Numbered from the stretch's first letter, positions 44,852 through 53,685 are shown. The stretch: 64,000 bases of DNA from Saccharicrinis sp963663905 (GCA_963663905.2 OY760657.1:1984001-2048000); one strand, 5' to 3'. Made by a program: numbers and translations. Notes: generated by a model from the letters alone, not told the origin.

Positions 44852-46187
44852 GGTACCATCCTAAAAACTGTGTAAGTATAAAAATATCAGGGTAGAAAGC
44901 TTCGATATTTTTTTGTTTATTTAATAGACTAACACACAGTTATGAAAAAAGAAGACCTATTAACAGATGATTTCCTGAAACAATTTAAAACAGGAGAAGA
45001 CTTAAACAACTTTTTGAGTGAACTTCAAAAGCGAGGTATAGAACAAATACTTGAAGGAGAACTTGATGCTCATCTTGATTATGAAAAGCATCAAAAGTCT
45101 AGTAATCCGAATTACCGGAACGGTCATACTACCAAAAGTATTAAAACTATTTTTGGAGAAAGTGAAATAAAGGTTCCCAGAGACAGGGAAGCTAGCTTCA
45201 ACCCCATTTTGCTTCCAAAGAGAAAGAACATGGTCGATGGGATTGAGAACATTATTATATCCCTTTATGCCAAAGGTATGAGTAACTCTGATATTGAGGA
45301 ACAAATCAAAGAATTATACGATATCCGAGTTTCTACTTCAACGATATCCAGGATAACAGATAAGATAACAGATGATATAATTGCTTGGCAGAACCGCCCC
45401 TTAGATTCGTTGTATCTGATTGTATGGATGGATGGAATTGTTTTTAAAGTCCGAGATAACTCAAAGGTTATCAATAAAACTATATACATTGCTGTTGGGC
45501 TTCGCAAGAACGGAAAGAAAGAGATACTCGGATTATGGCTGGGTAAGAATGAAGCTGCTTCTTTTTGGTTGGGTGTATTGACTGACATTAGAGCTCGAGG
45601 TGTTGAAGATATCCTAATTACTGTCACTGATAATCTGAATGGATTTACAGACACCATAAAGAATGTATTTCCTTGTTCAAGTACTCAGATTTGTGTAGTA
45701 CATCAAATTCGTAATGCAGCTAAATATGTTGTTTGGAAGGACAAAAAAGCCTTTGCTAAGGACATGAAACAAATATATACAGCACCAACAAAACAGGCTG
45801 CAGAAGCTGCTTTAAATGACTTTGCTGACAAATGGAACGGAAAGTATTCTTATGCAGTAAAAAGTTGGAAGACAAACTGGGATGAACTCACCGTATTTTA
45901 TGACTTCCCCATAGAAATTCGTAATATTATTTACACAACGAATCTTGTCGAAAACCTTAATGGTAAAATCAGAAAATTTACTAAAAACAAGCTATCTTAT
46001 CCTACTGATCAAGCAGTGTTAAAATCCGTGTTTTTAGCCATTAGGGAAGTGACGAAAAAGTGGACTCAACCAGTGAGTAACTGGGGACTCATTCTTAATC
46101 AATTTATTACTATATTTGAAGAAAGGGTTCAACTCTAAATTAGCTGAACCCTGATATTTTAACTTACACACTTAATGGGATAGTGTC
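44852..46187 (+). mobile_element. Complete IS256-family insertion sequence, 1336 bp
   Basis: The ends are imperfect inverted repeats: left GGTACCATCC...CTGTGTAAGTATAAAA...ATATCAGGGT and right, read inward, GACACTATCC...GTGTGTAAGTTAAAA...ATATCAGGGT, sharing GTGTAAGT and ATATCAGGGT. It encodes a single intact transposase. Flanks carry an identical 8-bp duplication ACATATTG, the length typical for IS256 elements. It inserted 21 bp after the stop of the duplicated-domain gene, without disrupting a coding sequence. The perfect duplication indicates recent insertion. Confidence 0.92.
44942..46138 (+). CDS. IS256-family transposase (DDE, mutator type)
   Basis: A 398-residue transposase. The catalytic triad is Asp164 (VWMDGIVFKV), Asp230 (TVTDNLNGFTDTI) and Glu337 (TNLVENLNGKIRK). 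The C/D(2)H motif appears as CVVHQIRNA about 18 residues after Asp230, as usual for IS256/mutator enzymes. N-terminal QKRGIEQILEGELDAHLDY and YRNGHTTKS are family-typical. Length (about 400) is full, so the element is probably active. Confidence 0.97.
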   Translation: MKKEDLLTDDFLKQFKTGEDLNNFLSELQKRGIEQILEGELDAHLDYEKHQKSSNPNYRNGHTTKSIKTIFGESEIKVPRDREASFNPILLPKRKNMVDGIENIIISLYAKGMSNSDIEEQIKELYDIRVSTSTISRITDKITDDIIAWQNRPLDSLYLIVWMDGIVFKVRDNSKVINKTIYIAVGLRKNGKKEILGLWLGKNEAASFWLGVLTDIRARGVEDILITVTDNLNGFTDTIKNVFPCSSTQICVVHQIRNAAKYVVWKDKKAFAKDMKQIYTAPTKQAAEAALNDFADKWNGKYSYAVKSWKTNWDELTVFYDFPIEIRNIIYTTNLVENLNGKIRKFTKNKLSYPTDQAVLKSVFLAIREVTKKWTQPVSNWGLILNQFITIFEERVQL

Positions 46188-46195
46188 ACATATTG
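46188..46195. repeat. Target-site duplication, right copy
   Basis: ACATATTG immediately after the right end of the IS256-family element; identical to 44844-44851. Confidence 0.85.
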
Positions 46196-46279
46196 TAACT
46201 CATGTATTTATTGTGTTAAAGTTTTATGTATTTGAATATATATTAGTAATACAACCCTTGATGAATATCAAATAAATTT

Positions 46280-46327
46280 AAATCCTTAGCCTCGAATATA
46301 GAATTCTACATTTGAGCCTAAGGATTT
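46280..46327 (-). terminator. Terminator of BlaI/M56 module 2
   Basis: Arms AAATCCTTAGCCTCGAAT and ATTTGAGCCTAAGGATTT pair at 16 of 18 positions, 8 bp beyond the M56 stop on the minus strand. Confidence 0.7.
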
Positions 46328-46334
46328 ATTCTAA

Positions 46335-48137
46335 CTATTTATTTGCCTCTTTTAATTCTTTTTTCAGTTTCTTCATTTCAATTTTTAACTCTTCAAGTTC
46401 TTTCTTTAATTCTTCTTGATCTTTATCAAAATTTTCTTTATCTAACTCTATTTCGATATTATTTAGTTCTGCATCCAATAATGAGTCTAGATTAAGATTA
46501 TCTATTTCAACATTTGCTGTCTCAATTGCAATTTTAGCAGCATTCAAAGAAGTTTTAACAATCTCCTCTATATTCATATTTTCTAATACTCCAGAAGCAA
46601 TTTCAATACCTGTTTTAGCAGCTTCTAATCCAAGTTTTTCCATTGAGGCACTATCTCCGAGACTATCTATTCTTAATTTATGCAACTCCATTTCTTTGGC
46701 TAATTCATCACGAGCTTCCTGAAGTCCAAGTTTTATTTCTAAATTAATTGAGTCCATATTTATTTCATCAATAGCTGCTTCAACCTCAATTCGGGCATTT
46801 TTCATTACTTCCCCTAAATTAATTTCTTCAAGACTAATCTTAATCTCTTTAATCATTTCTTGAGATAAAACTTTATTATTTTCCGATAAGGCAATTTCTA
46901 TGGCTTGTTCAACTTCTTTTCCTATTGTCGCCTGCTTTTCTTTTGCTAATTGTAAATTTTCTTCTACAACCTTTATTAAACTATCTCTTTCTTGTTTAGA
47001 GGGGAGGTTTAAAGGCTTAGTAACAACTACCACATTTATAGAGTCGTTGGGTGAAGACACCGCCATTTTTTGCTCAAAGTTTTGATTGTTAACAGAAAAT
47101 GACACTAGGAAAATACTTGATATAATTATAAAAGAAGCAATTACGCGTTCTGTAATAGTTGATCTCATAAGATTGATTTTTTGAATTCTTTTAATTCTTT
47201 CTAATAGATTACCCTGTTTTTTACTAAACGCCATGCTCAGCATTTCCTCTGATTCACTAAAGATTTGGGCATTAGTTAAAGCTTTTGCATAGGTAACTTT
47301 ATCCTTGGTTAACTGGATGGCAATCTCATCGCAGCTATGTTCTCTTTCATCTCTAATACATTTAGAGATAGTCCAGATTCCCGGGTGATAGAAAAACAGG
47401 ATTTCAATAAACGACTGAATAATATTAAACAGATAATCATTACGCACAATATGAGCTAACTCATGAGCAATAATAGCTTCTATTTCTTTTTCTGATAATC
47501 CCGTAAATGCTTTTACTGGAAATAAAATGATGGGCTTTATGAAACCGAGCGTTAGTGGTGTTTTTGTATGGGGTGACTTATATGCTTTTATTACTTTATT
47601 AATTCCTAAATCCTGTGAAAATTCCACCAATTTTTCGATCCATTTTTCTTCAAAAGGCAGTAATTGTAATGCTTTCAGTCTTCTATTGTAAGCCAAACCT
47701 CCAAGTAATCTTACTGTAAATAAGGCGATTCCTATTAACCAAAGTGATAAAAATAGAGGGAAATTTCTTTGAAACCAGGCTCTTATTCTTATAATTTTAA
47801 TATTAAATTCAGATGCTGTTATTCCATTAGTATCCCTGGAGTTTTGTGCTACAATATCTTTAATGTATTCCGGATTCTTAAGTAATTCATATTTTACAAC
47901 TTGTTTTTCTTTAGCATACTGATATGATTTTACAAAAGTAGAAGCAGACCATCCCAACATGATTACCAAAATAGTAAATGAGATAAAGTATCTAACCTGA
48001 GAGCTATATTTTTTTAATATACTTAATAAAATTAATAGAGTAATTAACAGAACAGTTCCTTGCCATAATGAATGCACTATTGTCCATCCTAAAGCTTCAG
48101 TAATTTCCGGTGAAAAAATGCTTTGTATAGGTTTCAT
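46335..48137 (-). CDS. BlaR1-like M56 metallopeptidase with long helical tail
   Basis: A 600-residue membrane protein. Two N-terminal hydrophobic segments and one near residue 130 precede the zinc motif HELAH at residues 225-229 (IIAHELAHIVRND). A further membrane helix lies near 335-355 (VIASFIIISSIFLVSFSVN). The remaining 245 residues are charged and helix-forming, with recurring patterns such as EEINLGEVMKNARIEVEAAI, GLEAAKTGIEIASGVLENM and a final coiled coil rich in Glu and Lys (ELKKELEELKIEMKKL). No TonB_C and no beta-lactam sensor. The BlaI gene ends 3 bp upstream, so both are one operon. Confidence 0.88.
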   Translation of the reverse strand: MKPIQSIFSPEITEALGWTIVHSLWQGTVLLITLLILLSILKKYSSQVRYFISFTILVIMLGWSASTFVKSYQYAKEKQVVKYELLKNPEYIKDIVAQNSRDTNGITASEFNIKIIRIRAWFQRNFPLFLSLWLIGIALFTVRLLGGLAYNRRLKALQLLPFEEKWIEKLVEFSQDLGINKVIKAYKSPHTKTPLTLGFIKPIILFPVKAFTGLSEKEIEAIIAHELAHIVRNDYLFNIIQSFIEILFFYHPGIWTISKCIRDEREHSCDEIAIQLTKDKVTYAKALTNAQIFSESEEMLSMAFSKKQGNLLERIKRIQKINLMRSTITERVIASFIIISSIFLVSFSVNNQNFEQKMAVSSPNDSINVVVVTKPLNLPSKQERDSLIKVVEENLQLAKEKQATIGKEVEQAIEIALSENNKVLSQEMIKEIKISLEEINLGEVMKNARIEVEAAIDEINMDSINLEIKLGLQEARDELAKEMELHKLRIDSLGDSASMEKLGLEAAKTGIEIASGVLENMNIEEIVKTSLNAAKIAIETANVEIDNLNLDSLLDAELNNIEIELDKENFDKDQEELKKELEELKIEMKKLKKELKEANK

Positions 48138-48140
48138 AAT

Positions 48141-48524
48141 TTAAGATTTAGATTCGTGTTCCATTTCTTCAATAATCTTCTTTATTTCATTGAGTTCTTC
48201 TTTTGAAGTTTTCTTATTTCCCAATAATTGCATAACAAGGGAAGAGGCCGATCCACTAAAAGCAGAGTCGATAAATCGATCGAGTAATCTACTTCTTGTT
48301 TCTTCTTGCTTGTAGGTAGCATAATATAAATGACTTTTACCATTAGCTTCACGATGGAGTAGGCCTTTTGTAGTCATCTTTTGCATTATTTTCAGAGTTG
48401 TGGTATAACCCACATTTTTATTTTCTGTTATAAGCTCATGTATTTCCTTAACAGTTAAAGGTTCTGTTTCCCAAAGTATATTTAAAACTTCAAGTTCTGC
48501 AGTGGTTGGTGTTATCTTTTCCAT
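48141..48524 (-). CDS. BlaI/MecI/CopY-family transcriptional repressor (module 2)
   Basis: A 127-residue repressor paralogous to the one at 4221-4601. The winged helix has LTVKEIHELITENKNVGYTT and TTLKIMQKMTTKGLL in the recognition region; the C-terminal dimerisation helices end with ELNEIKKIIEEME. Recognition-helix residues differ from module 1 (GYTTTLKIMQKM against AYTTVATVLKVL), consistent with a different operator. Two operators flank the promoter just upstream. The partner M56 gene follows 3 bp later. Confidence 0.92.
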   Translation of the reverse strand: MEKITPTTAELEVLNILWETEPLTVKEIHELITENKNVGYTTTLKIMQKMTTKGLLHREANGKSHLYYATYKQEETRSRLLDRFIDSAFSGSASSLVMQLLGNKKTSKEELNEIKKIIEEMEHESKS

Positions 48525-48540
48525 TATTAATACATTTAAT

Positions 48541-48580
48541 TACGACCATTGTCGTACAAAGTTATACGACTTTTGTCGTA
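48541..48580. promoter_or_regulatory. Twin BlaI-type operators of module 2 flanking the -7 box
   Basis: Two 16-bp dyads: TACGACCATTGTCGTA (48541-48556) and TACGACTTTTGTCGTA (48565-48580). Each has perfect 6-bp arms TACGAC/GTCGTA and a 4-bp centre; centres are 24 bp apart. Between them lies TAACTTTG on the minus strand (48564-48557), a full TAnnTTTG -7 element, with ATTG 20 bases upstream as a weak -33. Bound repressor would cover the promoter on both sides, supporting autoregulation of the BlaI gene 17 bp away. Confidence 0.85.
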
Positions 48581-48855
48581 ATAGCAATAGGTAACATTAA
48601 AAAAAAGCATATAACTTATAAAAAAATATTATTTATACTATAGACCAGGTGGACGGTTATATACTTTATGGTTCATGTTTTATGAGTAGTTGTATTAATT
48701 AGTGTTTTTTTGTAATTGTCTTGTTTTGTGGATTATATACAAGAGAAGTTTGGCTTAATAAATTAGAATAATTAATAATTAAATAAATATTTTCTAATGT
48801 ATTATGTTATAATGTTATTAATTTTGAAATGAATTAAGAACTTTAGATAATTACC
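48581..48855. other. Intergenic stretch between module 2 and the T9SS protein
   Basis: AT-rich, no ORF. It includes TAATTTTG at 48819-48826 (TAnnTTTG), 30 bases ahead of the next ATG, a likely promoter of the downstream gene. Confidence 0.45.
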
Positions 48856-50544
48856 ATGACGAAAAATTATTTCACTTCTTTTAAGACATATTGCATACTT
48901 ACATCTTTGTTTGTTGTCTCATTAATAAATACAAATGCACAGCAAGATGCATCACTTATAGATAAATCAGAAACATTAGATATTGTAACCTGGAATTTAC
49001 AATGGTTTGGAGCACCTCAAAAATCATATAATGCTTCAACATTTAATCAGCAACTAACATCAGTAAGTTCTACAATCATATCGCTGGATGCAGATATTTA
49101 TGCTTTACAGGAGGTAGTTAATGATCCAGTTAATGGATATTATTTTGAGAAATTGGTTGATCAATTAAATGAAGATACTTATTCAAATAAATATATTGGT
49201 TATGTTTCAGATCGCTATAGTGTTTATTTCAATACGGCAACTACAGATTACCCCTCTCAATGTATCGCATTTATTATAAATACAGAAACAATTGCTGTTG
49301 TTGATCAATATCCTATGTTTAAAGATTTATATAATGGTTATTCTACCAGTTATATAGAAGGATATGATGGTAATCCTTCAACTTTCTGGAGTAGTGGTAG
49401 ATTGCCATATTTTTTACAAGGTATAGTGTCTGTAAATGGTAGTAATGAAGTAATCGACTTTATTAATATACATGCAAAATGTTGCGATGGTAGTGAAGAT
49501 AGAAGGGAATATGATGCAAATTATCTTTTAAATGCAGTAAATTCTGAATTAGTTCTTGATAATGTTGTGATGTTGGGGGATTATAATGATGATACTAATA
49601 CAGGTAGTCCTTACGATGACTGGTATGCTAATGATAATTTATACTATAAAGAAGTGGCTGGAGAAGGTATTGACCATATTAGTGTTTCAAATGAATTGTA
49701 TGATGAAGATGAAGCTCTTAATAATAATGAGTATATAGAAGTTGTTTCAATATCAGATCATGATCCAGTAATGGTAAGATTAAAATTAGAAACTGATAAA
49801 ACTAATCAAACTATTTCCTTGGAGTCCGTAGGTGATCAAACCATTGGGTCTGTAAGAGATTTAAATGTTGTTACAAACTCCGGATTAAATGTTGATTACA
49901 AAGTGTTATATGGTGATGTTGAAATTAGCAATAATCAAGCGACCTTTAACACAATAGGAGAGTTTGCTATACAGGCAATACAAACGGGAGATGATATTTA
50001 CACAGCTGCTTTCTCCAATATTATTTCTGGTACTGTATCAAAGAATCAACAAACTATAGACTTTGAAGCAATAGATGATAAGACAATGGGAGATGATCCT
50101 TTTGAATTAACAGCCATTGCCAGCTCTGGTTTAGAAGTTTTATATGAAGTTACTGAAGGGAATGTAACTATTACTAATAATGTAGTTACTCTTGTTGAAG
50201 CCGGAAATGTTACCATAAGAGCATATCAATCAGGTAGTGATTTGTATGACAGCGCTGAGGCTTTCCAGTCATTTATTGTAGATGATAAAAGTGGAATTGA
50301 AGATGAGTATGCCAAACAAGTGAACGTTTATCCAAATCCATGTAATAATAAGGTTGAAATTGAAATGCCTGACTCATCAATTAAGCAAATTGATATTTAT
50401 AACATTACCGGAGTTAAAGTTAAAAGTCTATTTGCCTATGCTACTGCAAAAATAGATGTTAGCGATTTAAATGATGGTTTGTATTTTATTCAAATAACTT
50501 CCGGAAAAATTACAATAACTAAGAAAATAGAGATTATTCACTAA
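48856..50544 (+). CDS. Secreted endonuclease/exonuclease/phosphatase-family protein with T9SS sorting domain
   Basis: A 562-residue exported protein with a signal peptide ending near NTNAQ. The EEP domain (about 38-312) shows IVTWNLQWFG, DADIYALQEV (metal Glu), HAKCCDG, VVMLGDYNDD and SDHDPVMVRL (catalytic Asp-His). Two beta-sandwich repeats follow (about 315-395 and 398-475, each with Q-x-I-x(4)-DxxxG-type starts). Residues about 488-562 form a type A T9SS C-terminal domain with VYPNPCNNKVEIE and GLYFIQITSGK. It should be exported by the type IX system and anchored at the surface or released, probably as a nuclease or phosphatase. Confidence 0.92.
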   Translation: MTKNYFTSFKTYCILTSLFVVSLINTNAQQDASLIDKSETLDIVTWNLQWFGAPQKSYNASTFNQQLTSVSSTIISLDADIYALQEVVNDPVNGYYFEKLVDQLNEDTYSNKYIGYVSDRYSVYFNTATTDYPSQCIAFIINTETIAVVDQYPMFKDLYNGYSTSYIEGYDGNPSTFWSSGRLPYFLQGIVSVNGSNEVIDFINIHAKCCDGSEDRREYDANYLLNAVNSELVLDNVVMLGDYNDDTNTGSPYDDWYANDNLYYKEVAGEGIDHISVSNELYDEDEALNNNEYIEVVSISDHDPVMVRLKLETDKTNQTISLESVGDQTIGSVRDLNVVTNSGLNVDYKVLYGDVEISNNQATFNTIGEFAIQAIQTGDDIYTAAFSNIISGTVSKNQQTIDFEAIDDKTMGDDPFELTAIASSGLEVLYEVTEGNVTITNNVVTLVEAGNVTIRAYQSGSDLYDSAEAFQSFIVDDKSGIEDEYAKQVNVYPNPCNNKVEIEMPDSSIKQIDIYNITGVKVKSLFAYATAKIDVSDLNDGLYFIQITSGKITITKKIEIIH

Positions 50545-50597
50545 AAAAAATAAAAAAAATTATACATATCGCAAACGGTTGCAATCTGATATATCAG

Positions 50598-50630
50598 CAA
50601 AACCCTTGTATTTACAGGGGTTTTGTAATT
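50598..50630 (+). terminator. Terminator after the T9SS gene
   Basis: Stem CAAAACCC..TGTA / TACA..GGGTTTTG around a 2-base loop, followed by TAATTTT. Confidence 0.7.
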
Positions 50631-50659
50631 TTGAGAGGTGCTTGATATTACTATCTTTG
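50630..50659 (+). promoter_or_regulatory. Promoter of the GH13 lipoprotein gene
   Basis: TTTG at 50630-50633 is followed 18 bases later by TATCTTTG at 50652-50659. It lies downstream of the alternative GTG start at 50638, so translation must begin at the ATG at 50695. Confidence 0.7.
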
Positions 50660-50694
50660 AATCGAAAAATCAGTTAAAATCAAATTGCTTATCG

Positions 50695-52362
50695 ATGATT
50701 AAAAGAATTCTACCACTTGCGATTCTTGTTTCTATTCTGACCTGTTGTCAGAATAATGAGACAAGTATAGTTAAAGAAAAAGCCCCTTTTTTATGGGAAA
50801 ATGCGAATGTTTACTTTCTGTTAACCGACAGATTTTGTAATGGTGACTCAACCAACGATGTGAATTTTAATCGAAATAAAGAAACCGGTCCATTAAGAGG
50901 TTTTATGGGGGGGGACTTTAAGGGAATCACAAAAAAAATCAATGAAGGTTATTTTAATAAACTGGGAATTAATGCCCTTTGGTTTTCTCCAATAGCTGAA
51001 CAAATTCACGGATCTGTTGATGAAGGAACCGGTAATACATATGCATATCATGGTTATTGGGCTAAAGATTGGACCAGTATTGACCCAAACTGGGGTTCAG
51101 AAGAGGAATTTGCTGAATTAGTCAACGCTGCTCATAGCAAAGGAATCAGAATTGTAATGGATGTGGTTATAAATCACACAGGTCCTGTAACATCTGAAGA
51201 TCCTGTTTATGATGACGGATGGGTAAGAACCAGTCCCAGATGTACTTATGATACTTATGAAAATACAGTAACATGTACTTTAGTTGAAAATCTACCAGAT
51301 GTTAAAACAGAAAGTAATGAAGAAGTTAATTTACCTGATGTTTTAATTGAAAAATGGGAGAAGGAAGGACGATTAGAACAGGAAATGGAGGAATTAAATG
51401 CATTTTTTGCAGAAACAGGCTATCCTCGTGCTCCCAGGTTTTATATCATGAAGTGGTTGGTTGACTTTGTGAAGAAATATGGAATTGATGGCTATAGAAT
51501 AGATACGGCTAAGCATACTGAAGCATCCATATGGTCGGAACTTAATGATTTAGCAACAAAAGCTTTTGCTGAGTGGAAAAATTCAAATCCTGATAAAGTA
51601 TTGGATGATAATGACTTTTATACTGTAGGGGAGGTGTATAATTACGGCATCTCTACTGGTAGAAACTTTGATAATGGAGGAGTTCAGGTTGATTATTTTG
51701 CTAACGGTATGGATGCATTGATAAATTTTGAACTTAAATCAGATGCCAATAGCGATTATGAGTCTGTATTTTCAAAATATTCTAAAATACTAAACTCTGA
51801 CCTTGCAGGAAAATCAATTTTGAATTACATGACATCTCATGATGATGGCTCTCCTTATGATAAACCAAGAGAAAAAGCCTTTAAAGCTGCCAATATGCTT
51901 TTGTTATGCCCTGGTGCATCTCAAATATATTATGGAGATGAAACCAATCGTAATTTAACAATTGAAGGTACAATTGGTGACGCAACTTTACGCTCTTTTA
52001 TGAACTGGAATGAATTGGACTCCAATAAAGTCGTTAATGGTGTGTCTTCAAAAGATTTGTTATTGCATTATCAAAAATTAGGTCAGTTCAGAGAAGCAAA
52101 TCCATCGGTTGGTTCAGGGATTCATAAACAGTTAAAACAGGATCCCTATATTTTCATGAGATCATATCAAACTGACAAATATGAAAATAAAGTAATTGTA
52201 GGATTAGATATGAATAAAGGAAGTAAACAAATTAATGTTTCCGGTATATTTTCTGATGGAGATGTAATAAAAGACTATTATTCAGATCAGATAGTTTCAG
52301 TTAAAAACGGAATGGTTGACGTAGTTTCTGATTATACTTTGGTTCTTCTATCAAAGAATTAA
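50695..52362 (+). CDS. GH13 alpha-amylase-family lipoprotein
   Basis: Start at the ATG 50695 (the GTG at 50638 precedes the promoter); 555 residues. The signal peptide ends at a lipobox with Cys17 or Cys18 (LTCCQN). GH13 regions are present: VVINH (region I), GYRIDTAKH with nucleophile Asp270, VGEVYNYG with acid/base Glu313, and MTSHDDGSP with transition-state Asp383. The N-terminal LLTDRFCNGDSTND is typical of secreted amylases. Family members hydrolyse alpha-1,4 glucans, here at the outer membrane or periplasm. No susC/susD pair is next to it, so it is not a classical polysaccharide utilisation locus. Confidence 0.93.
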   Translation: MIKRILPLAILVSILTCCQNNETSIVKEKAPFLWENANVYFLLTDRFCNGDSTNDVNFNRNKETGPLRGFMGGDFKGITKKINEGYFNKLGINALWFSPIAEQIHGSVDEGTGNTYAYHGYWAKDWTSIDPNWGSEEEFAELVNAAHSKGIRIVMDVVINHTGPVTSEDPVYDDGWVRTSPRCTYDTYENTVTCTLVENLPDVKTESNEEVNLPDVLIEKWEKEGRLEQEMEELNAFFAETGYPRAPRFYIMKWLVDFVKKYGIDGYRIDTAKHTEASIWSELNDLATKAFAEWKNSNPDKVLDDNDFYTVGEVYNYGISTGRNFDNGGVQVDYFANGMDALINFELKSDANSDYESVFSKYSKILNSDLAGKSILNYMTSHDDGSPYDKPREKAFKAANMLLLCPGASQIYYGDETNRNLTIEGTIGDATLRSFMNWNELDSNKVVNGVSSKDLLLHYQKLGQFREANPSVGSGIHKQLKQDPYIFMRSYQTDKYENKVIVGLDMNKGSKQINVSGIFSDGDVIKDYYSDQIVSVKNGMVDVVSDYTLVLLSKN

Positions 52363-52423
52363 TGGCATATAAAATGTCCGGTAGTAATACTGCCGGGTAT
52401 TTATTGTATTCAATAATTTTAAG

Positions 52424-52804
52424 TTAAGTAGTTTCTATCAACTCAAAAGGAAGGTTGATTACAGTTTGAAAGTCTTCTGCAATTTCCAACATATCTTCAT
52501 CTTCAATATCATAAAACCAATATACTTTAGTTTCATTTTTAGGAGACAGTTGAACTTCTATTTTCTTCAAGAAAGATGTCAAATATTTAGTTCCTAAAGT
52601 ATTAAAATAGTCTAATTGAATTTGAATATCTGTTTTTGATGCCGGTTGATTAACATATGTATTTAACCAATCATACAAAGGTTTAAATAATGATTCGCAA
52701 TCTACAGTGATTATTTTCCCCTTAAAAGAAATAACACCATTAACAGAATCCAATTTGATTTGTGGAGTAGTTTGTGTTCCTTCTGTCAGAATAATATTTT
52801 TCAT
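52424..52804 (-). CDS. SiaC-family (DUF1987) regulatory phosphoprotein
   Basis: A 126-residue cytosolic protein. TPQIKLDSVNGVISFKGKI, ESLFKPLYDWLNTYV and LDYFNTLGTKYLTSFLKKIE match the DUF1987/SiaC family; the Thr/Ser in the NTLGTKYL segment corresponds to the phosphorylation region. In Pseudomonas, SiaC is controlled by SiaA/SiaB and activates the diguanylate cyclase SiaD. None of these partners is nearby. The gene is monocistronic. Confidence 0.85.
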   Translation of the reverse strand: MKNIILTEGTQTTPQIKLDSVNGVISFKGKIITVDCESLFKPLYDWLNTYVNQPASKTDIQIQLDYFNTLGTKYLTSFLKKIEVQLSPKNETKVYWFYDIEDEDMLEIAEDFQTVINLPFELIETT

Positions 52805-53027
52805 ATAAATATCATTAATAGCAAATAAATGAAAGTAAATTATTCGGGGTAAAAATTTACTTTGTTATCATCTTTACTTTTTTATAATCATAAAATAACT
52901 TAATATTTCATGAGATTTTGAACATATACGTTAATGATTAAATAATGTTATGTTATTGTTAAAGTATTTTTAATATATATTCTTTCTTTGTTTAATGAAT
53001 AACTAATAATAGTATACTAAATTCGCC

Positions 53028-53645
53028 TTATTTATTTTGGATAATTGATATCTTTGGTAGGCTTAAATTGTATTTTACAGCTATTAATCTAATTACAATT
53101 ATGGAGCTTATGGTAGTAATTTGAGATACATAAATATCCGCATTTAAACTATTTAATAATAAATAAATAACTCCTCCTATAATACATGCTGTAGCATAAA
53201 TTTCTTTATGAAAAATTAAAGGTACATCATTACATAAAGTATCTCTTATTACTCCTCCAACTACAGCTGAAGATAGTCCCATTACCATACAAATAGGTAA
53301 AGATAATCCGCCAATTAAGGCTTTATCAATTCCAATTATAGTAAATACACCAATACCAATAGTATCAAAAAGAAAAAGTGTATGCTTTAATTTGATTATC
53401 CATTTATAAAACAAAAAAGTGAAAATTATTCCGCTGAATATTAAAAAGAAATAATCAGATGTACTTATCCAGGTAACTGGTGTGTTGCCCATCAAAAGGT
53501 CTCTTATTGTTCCACCACCAATGGCGGTAATAAAACCAATAAAAGAAGCTCCAAATAAATCTAATTTCTTTTCGTAAGCAGATAATGTTCCACTTATTGC
53601 AAAAGCAAATGTCCCTATATAATCAGCAATTTCTAATAAACTCAT
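53028..53645 (-). CDS. Trimeric intracellular cation (TRIC) channel family protein
   Basis: A 205-residue membrane protein with two homologous three-helix repeats plus a last helix. Each repeat carries the GGGTIRDLLMG / VGGVIRDTLCN signature typical of bacterial TRIC (UPF0126, YicG-like) proteins. TRIC proteins form homotrimeric potassium-permeable channels; bacterial members may transport glycine or cations. The promoter TACATTTG (53675-53668, minus strand) is 23 bases ahead of the start. A separate gene with a divergent look lies upstream. Confidence 0.92.
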   Translation of the reverse strand: MSLLEIADYIGTFAFAISGTLSAYEKKLDLFGASFIGFITAIGGGTIRDLLMGNTPVTWISTSDYFFLIFSGIIFTFLFYKWIIKLKHTLFLFDTIGIGVFTIIGIDKALIGGLSLPICMVMGLSSAVVGGVIRDTLCNDVPLIFHKEIYATACIIGGVIYLLLNSLNADIYVSQITTISSIIVIRLIAVKYNLSLPKISIIQNK

Positions 53646-53667
53646 TACTACATTTCATATTTTGATA

Positions 53668-53675
53668 CAAATGTA
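53668..53675 (-). promoter_or_regulatory. -7 promoter element of the TRIC gene
   Basis: Minus-strand TACATTTG, a full TAnnTTTG match; no convincing -33 box. It lies between this gene and the end of the upstream 141-residue gene. Confidence 0.5.
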
Positions 53676-53685
53676 GAAATAGAAT

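Noticed and set aside
45265..45657. 130-codon frame antisense to the IS256 transposase
   Set aside because: Lies wholly inside the intact transposase gene on the opposite strand; no independent coding evidence.
50638..50694. N-terminal extension of the GH13 protein from the GTG at 50638
   Set aside because: A good promoter (50630-50659) lies downstream of this codon, and the ATG at 50695 begins a proper lipoprotein signal peptide.
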